Origin: Larsenimonas suaedae
GTDB taxonomy: Bacteria; Pseudomonadota; Gammaproteobacteria; Pseudomonadales; Halomonadaceae
Assembly: GCF_023712105.1 (NCBI RefSeq)
Contig: NZ_JAMLJI010000001.1
Span: 372,001-436,000 of the forward strand
Reading direction: 5' to 3'
DNA: 64,000 nt
In this document: positions 62,220-64,000 of the stretch, piece after piece
Numbering within the stretch: position 1 is the first letter of the stretch
How the letters are laid out: each line of letters begins with the position of its first letter
The notes under the pieces: model-generated
Seen by the model: the letters and a program-made list of their open reading frames with translations, nothing else
The model's database searches: none
Told to the model about the DNA's origin: nothing
Program-made: the position numbers and the translations under genes

Positions 62220-62260
62220 AGCGGCATCTCTTCCGAAGTAAGTTATTCAGTTTTTTAAGC

Positions 62261-62288
62261 AAAAAGGGGCCTTTTGGCCCCTTTTTTT
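62261..62288. terminator. Bidirectional terminator between the ligase and DASS genes
   Basis: AAAAAGGGGCC / GGCCCCTTTTTTT with a 4-nt loop; T runs on both strands. Confidence 0.95.
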
Positions 62289-62304
62289 GATCGCGATTAC
62301 GCAA

Positions 62305-63741
62305 TTATTGCCATGCCAGCGAAATAAGGAAATAGCTGAGCAGGGTGACGATGAATATTCCGGCAATATTCAGCGCAAACCCTGCTGAAATCATGGACTT
62401 TATCTTCATTTTCCCGGTTGCAAATACGATGGCGTTCGGTGGGGTCGCAACCGGCATCATGAAGGCGCAGCTGGCAGCAAGTGCTGCAGGCACGGTGATC
62501 AAGAGCAGTGATTGATCAAGCGATATGGCAAGCGCGCCCAAAAGCGGCAAGAATGCGGCAGCTGTTGCTGTGTTCGAGGTAACCTCGGTCAAAAAGATGA
62601 TGACCATGACGACGATCATGATCAGCAACAGTAAAGGCAGGTTGCCGAATATGGCCAAGTGTTCGGCGATCCAGGTTGCAAGCCCTGAGCTTTTGACGGC
62701 GCCTGCAAGTGAAAGCCCCCCGCCAAACAGTAGCAATACCCCCCAAGGCAAGTCGCTTGCGTTATCCCAGCTCATGAGCCTTGATTGACCTTCCTGGCCC
62801 GAGGGAATCAGAAACAGCCCGACCCCGATGATCATCGCGATACCGGTATCCGAAAGCCAGGGTAAGCCATAGGCATTCAAGAGCGGGCGGAAAATCCAGA
62901 ATCCGGCGGCCAGCACAAAGGCAATCGCGACCCGTTTTTCGGCGTGGCTCATGGGACCCAGTTCGTTGAGCTTTTCTCGAAAGAGCGCGCTGCTGTCGGT
63001 GTCTTCGATATTGCCAAGCCCGCGCGTAAGCCAGAACCAGGCAAAAAGCATCATCACAATGGCAATCGGTAGTCCGACCACCATCCATTGACCGAAGCCG
63101 ATGTCGATGGACTGATCGTTTGAGAGATAGCCTGCCAGCAAGGCGTTGGGCGGGGTGCCAATCAGGGTGGCGACGCCGCCAATGCTTGCAGCATAGGCGA
63201 TAGCCAGCAAAAGCGACGTGGCGTAACGGTTATCGGTGACGGCGTCTTTCTCGGTCAGCATGGTGATCACCGACATGCCAATTGGCAACATCATGATCGC
63301 CGTCGCGGTATTGGAAACCCACATGCTGATAAAGCCTGTGGCCAGCATGAACCCGGCGACCTGCCGCTTCGGTGACTGTCCGACCATCAACAGAATCTTA
63401 AGCGCCAGGCGCTTGTGTAGATTCCAGTACTGCATGGCCAACCCTAAAAGGAAACCGCCCAAGAATAGAAAGATGATTGGGTTAGCGTAGGGGGCTGTTG
63501 CGGTTTTGACGTCGCCGATGCCCATGGCCGGAATCAATATGATTGGAAGTAACGAGGTCACGGGGATCGGGATGGCTTCTGTTGACCACCATGTCGCCAT
63601 AAGCAGGGCAAGACCGATACAATGCCAGGCTGAAGAGGGAATATCGCCGGGGGCGGGAATGATCAAGACGCTGATGGCAAAGATCAGGCCTAATACCAAC
63701 CCGATGCGTGGCGCCATGGTTGACGTTTCCTGGGTGCTCAT
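62305..63741 (-). CDS. DASS-family sodium-coupled anion transporter (dicarboxylate or sulfate)
   Basis: 478 aa from the ATG at 63741, which has AAAGGACT upstream; a longer frame from 63894 lacks one. Inner-membrane symporter with two repeats each carrying the SNT motif (SMWVSNTATAIM; TEVTSNTATAAA) and TPPNA (GTPPNALLAG; VATPPNAIVF). Substrate could be succinate, malate, citrate-like acids or sulfate; sequence alone cannot decide. Divergent from galE with a 165-bp gap. Confidence 0.92.
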   Translation of the reverse strand: MSTQETSTMAPRIGLVLGLIFAISVLIIPAPGDIPSSAWHCIGLALLMATWWSTEAIPIPVTSLLPIILIPAMGIGDVKTATAPYANPIIFLFLGGFLLGLAMQYWNLHKRLALKILLMVGQSPKRQVAGFMLATGFISMWVSNTATAIMMLPIGMSVITMLTEKDAVTDNRYATSLLLAIAYAASIGGVATLIGTPPNALLAGYLSNDQSIDIGFGQWMVVGLPIAIVMMLFAWFWLTRGLGNIEDTDSSALFREKLNELGPMSHAEKRVAIAFVLAAGFWIFRPLLNAYGLPWLSDTGIAMIIGVGLFLIPSGQEGQSRLMSWDNASDLPWGVLLLFGGGLSLAGAVKSSGLATWIAEHLAIFGNLPLLLLIMIVVMVIIFLTEVTSNTATAAAFLPLLGALAISLDQSLLLITVPAALAASCAFMMPVATPPNAIVFATGKMKIKSMISAGFALNIAGIFIVTLLSYFLISLAWQ

Positions 63742-63825
63742 ATCGAGTCCTTTTTTAAAAAACGGTAATATTGCTAGCGCATCTTTTCGCGCTGAAACAC
63801 TTTGGCATATAAGCCCTTCGTATAA

Positions 63826-64000
<175 letters not shown>

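Overview
The window looks like a chromosomal segment of a moderately GC-rich gammaproteobacterium, most likely of the halophilic Halomonadaceae (Halomonas, Chromohalobacter, Kushneria, Salinicola group). The clues are gammaproteobacterial gene orders (accB-accC-prmA-dusB-fis-purH; proA-nadD-rsfS-rlmH-mrdA-rodA-mltB-rlpA-dacA-ybeD-lipB-lipA; gloB/yafS-rnhA-dnaQ), a pyrophosphate-type phosphofructokinase, flhDC and a 4HB methyl-accepting chemotaxis receptor. The family assignment is inference from content; no marker rRNA is present.

Layout. 1-5.7 kb (minus): fatty-acid initiation (accBC), ribosomal protein and tRNA modification (prmA, dusB), fis and a truncated purH. 5.9-11.8 kb: dsbD, then a pyrophosphate-themed block with ppa and PPi-type pfp flanking a PP2C-plus-kinase fusion protein whose catalytic motifs look degenerate in both domains. 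12-25 kb: a cell-envelope block (mpl, a DedA/PAP2 fusion, the rod-shape genes mrdA-rodA-mltB-rlpA-dacA) with NAD, proline, ribosome and lipoate genes. 26-31 kb: a FecB/FecCD/FecE-type ABC importer, tRNA-Pro(GGG), lrgA/lrgB-like membrane proteins and an omega-amidase. 31-38 kb: mltD, gloB, yafS-like methyltransferase, rnhA, dnaQ, nudC, an SCP2 protein and sohB. 38-43 kb: an ArsR repressor with a clear candidate operator, a queuosine-precursor transporter behind a preQ1-I-like riboswitch, a YeiE-like LysR regulator, a YbfF-like esterase, a GIY-YIG nuclease with a decayed exonuclease domain and mntR.

43-46 kb: a thiamine-precursor ABC importer (thiZ-thiX-thiY order) behind a well-formed TPP riboswitch whose GGAGGG element seems to serve an 11-residue leader ORF overlapping the thiZ start codon. 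46.5-52.3 kb: a potassium/proton antiporter, an unknown small protein, flhDC behind a long AT-rich leader, and an isolated SGNH-like gene in AT-rich DNA next to tRNA-Leu(UAG), which looks acquired. 52.3-64 kb: comF-srkA-mltC-like overlapping genes, folE, gabD, guaD, a chemoreceptor ending in a CheR/CheB-docking pentapeptide, an O-antigen ligase-like protein behind a possible coupled leader ORF, a DASS anion transporter and the start of galE.

Most of the window is ordinary housekeeping chromosome. No CRISPR array, prophage cluster, integrase or transposase was seen. The observations most worth following are the doubly degenerate PP2C/kinase protein between ppa and pfp, the TPP riboswitch with its coupled leader ORF, the preQ1-like element, the DedA-PAP2 fusion as a possible one-chain undecaprenyl-phosphate recycling protein, and the ArsR operator.
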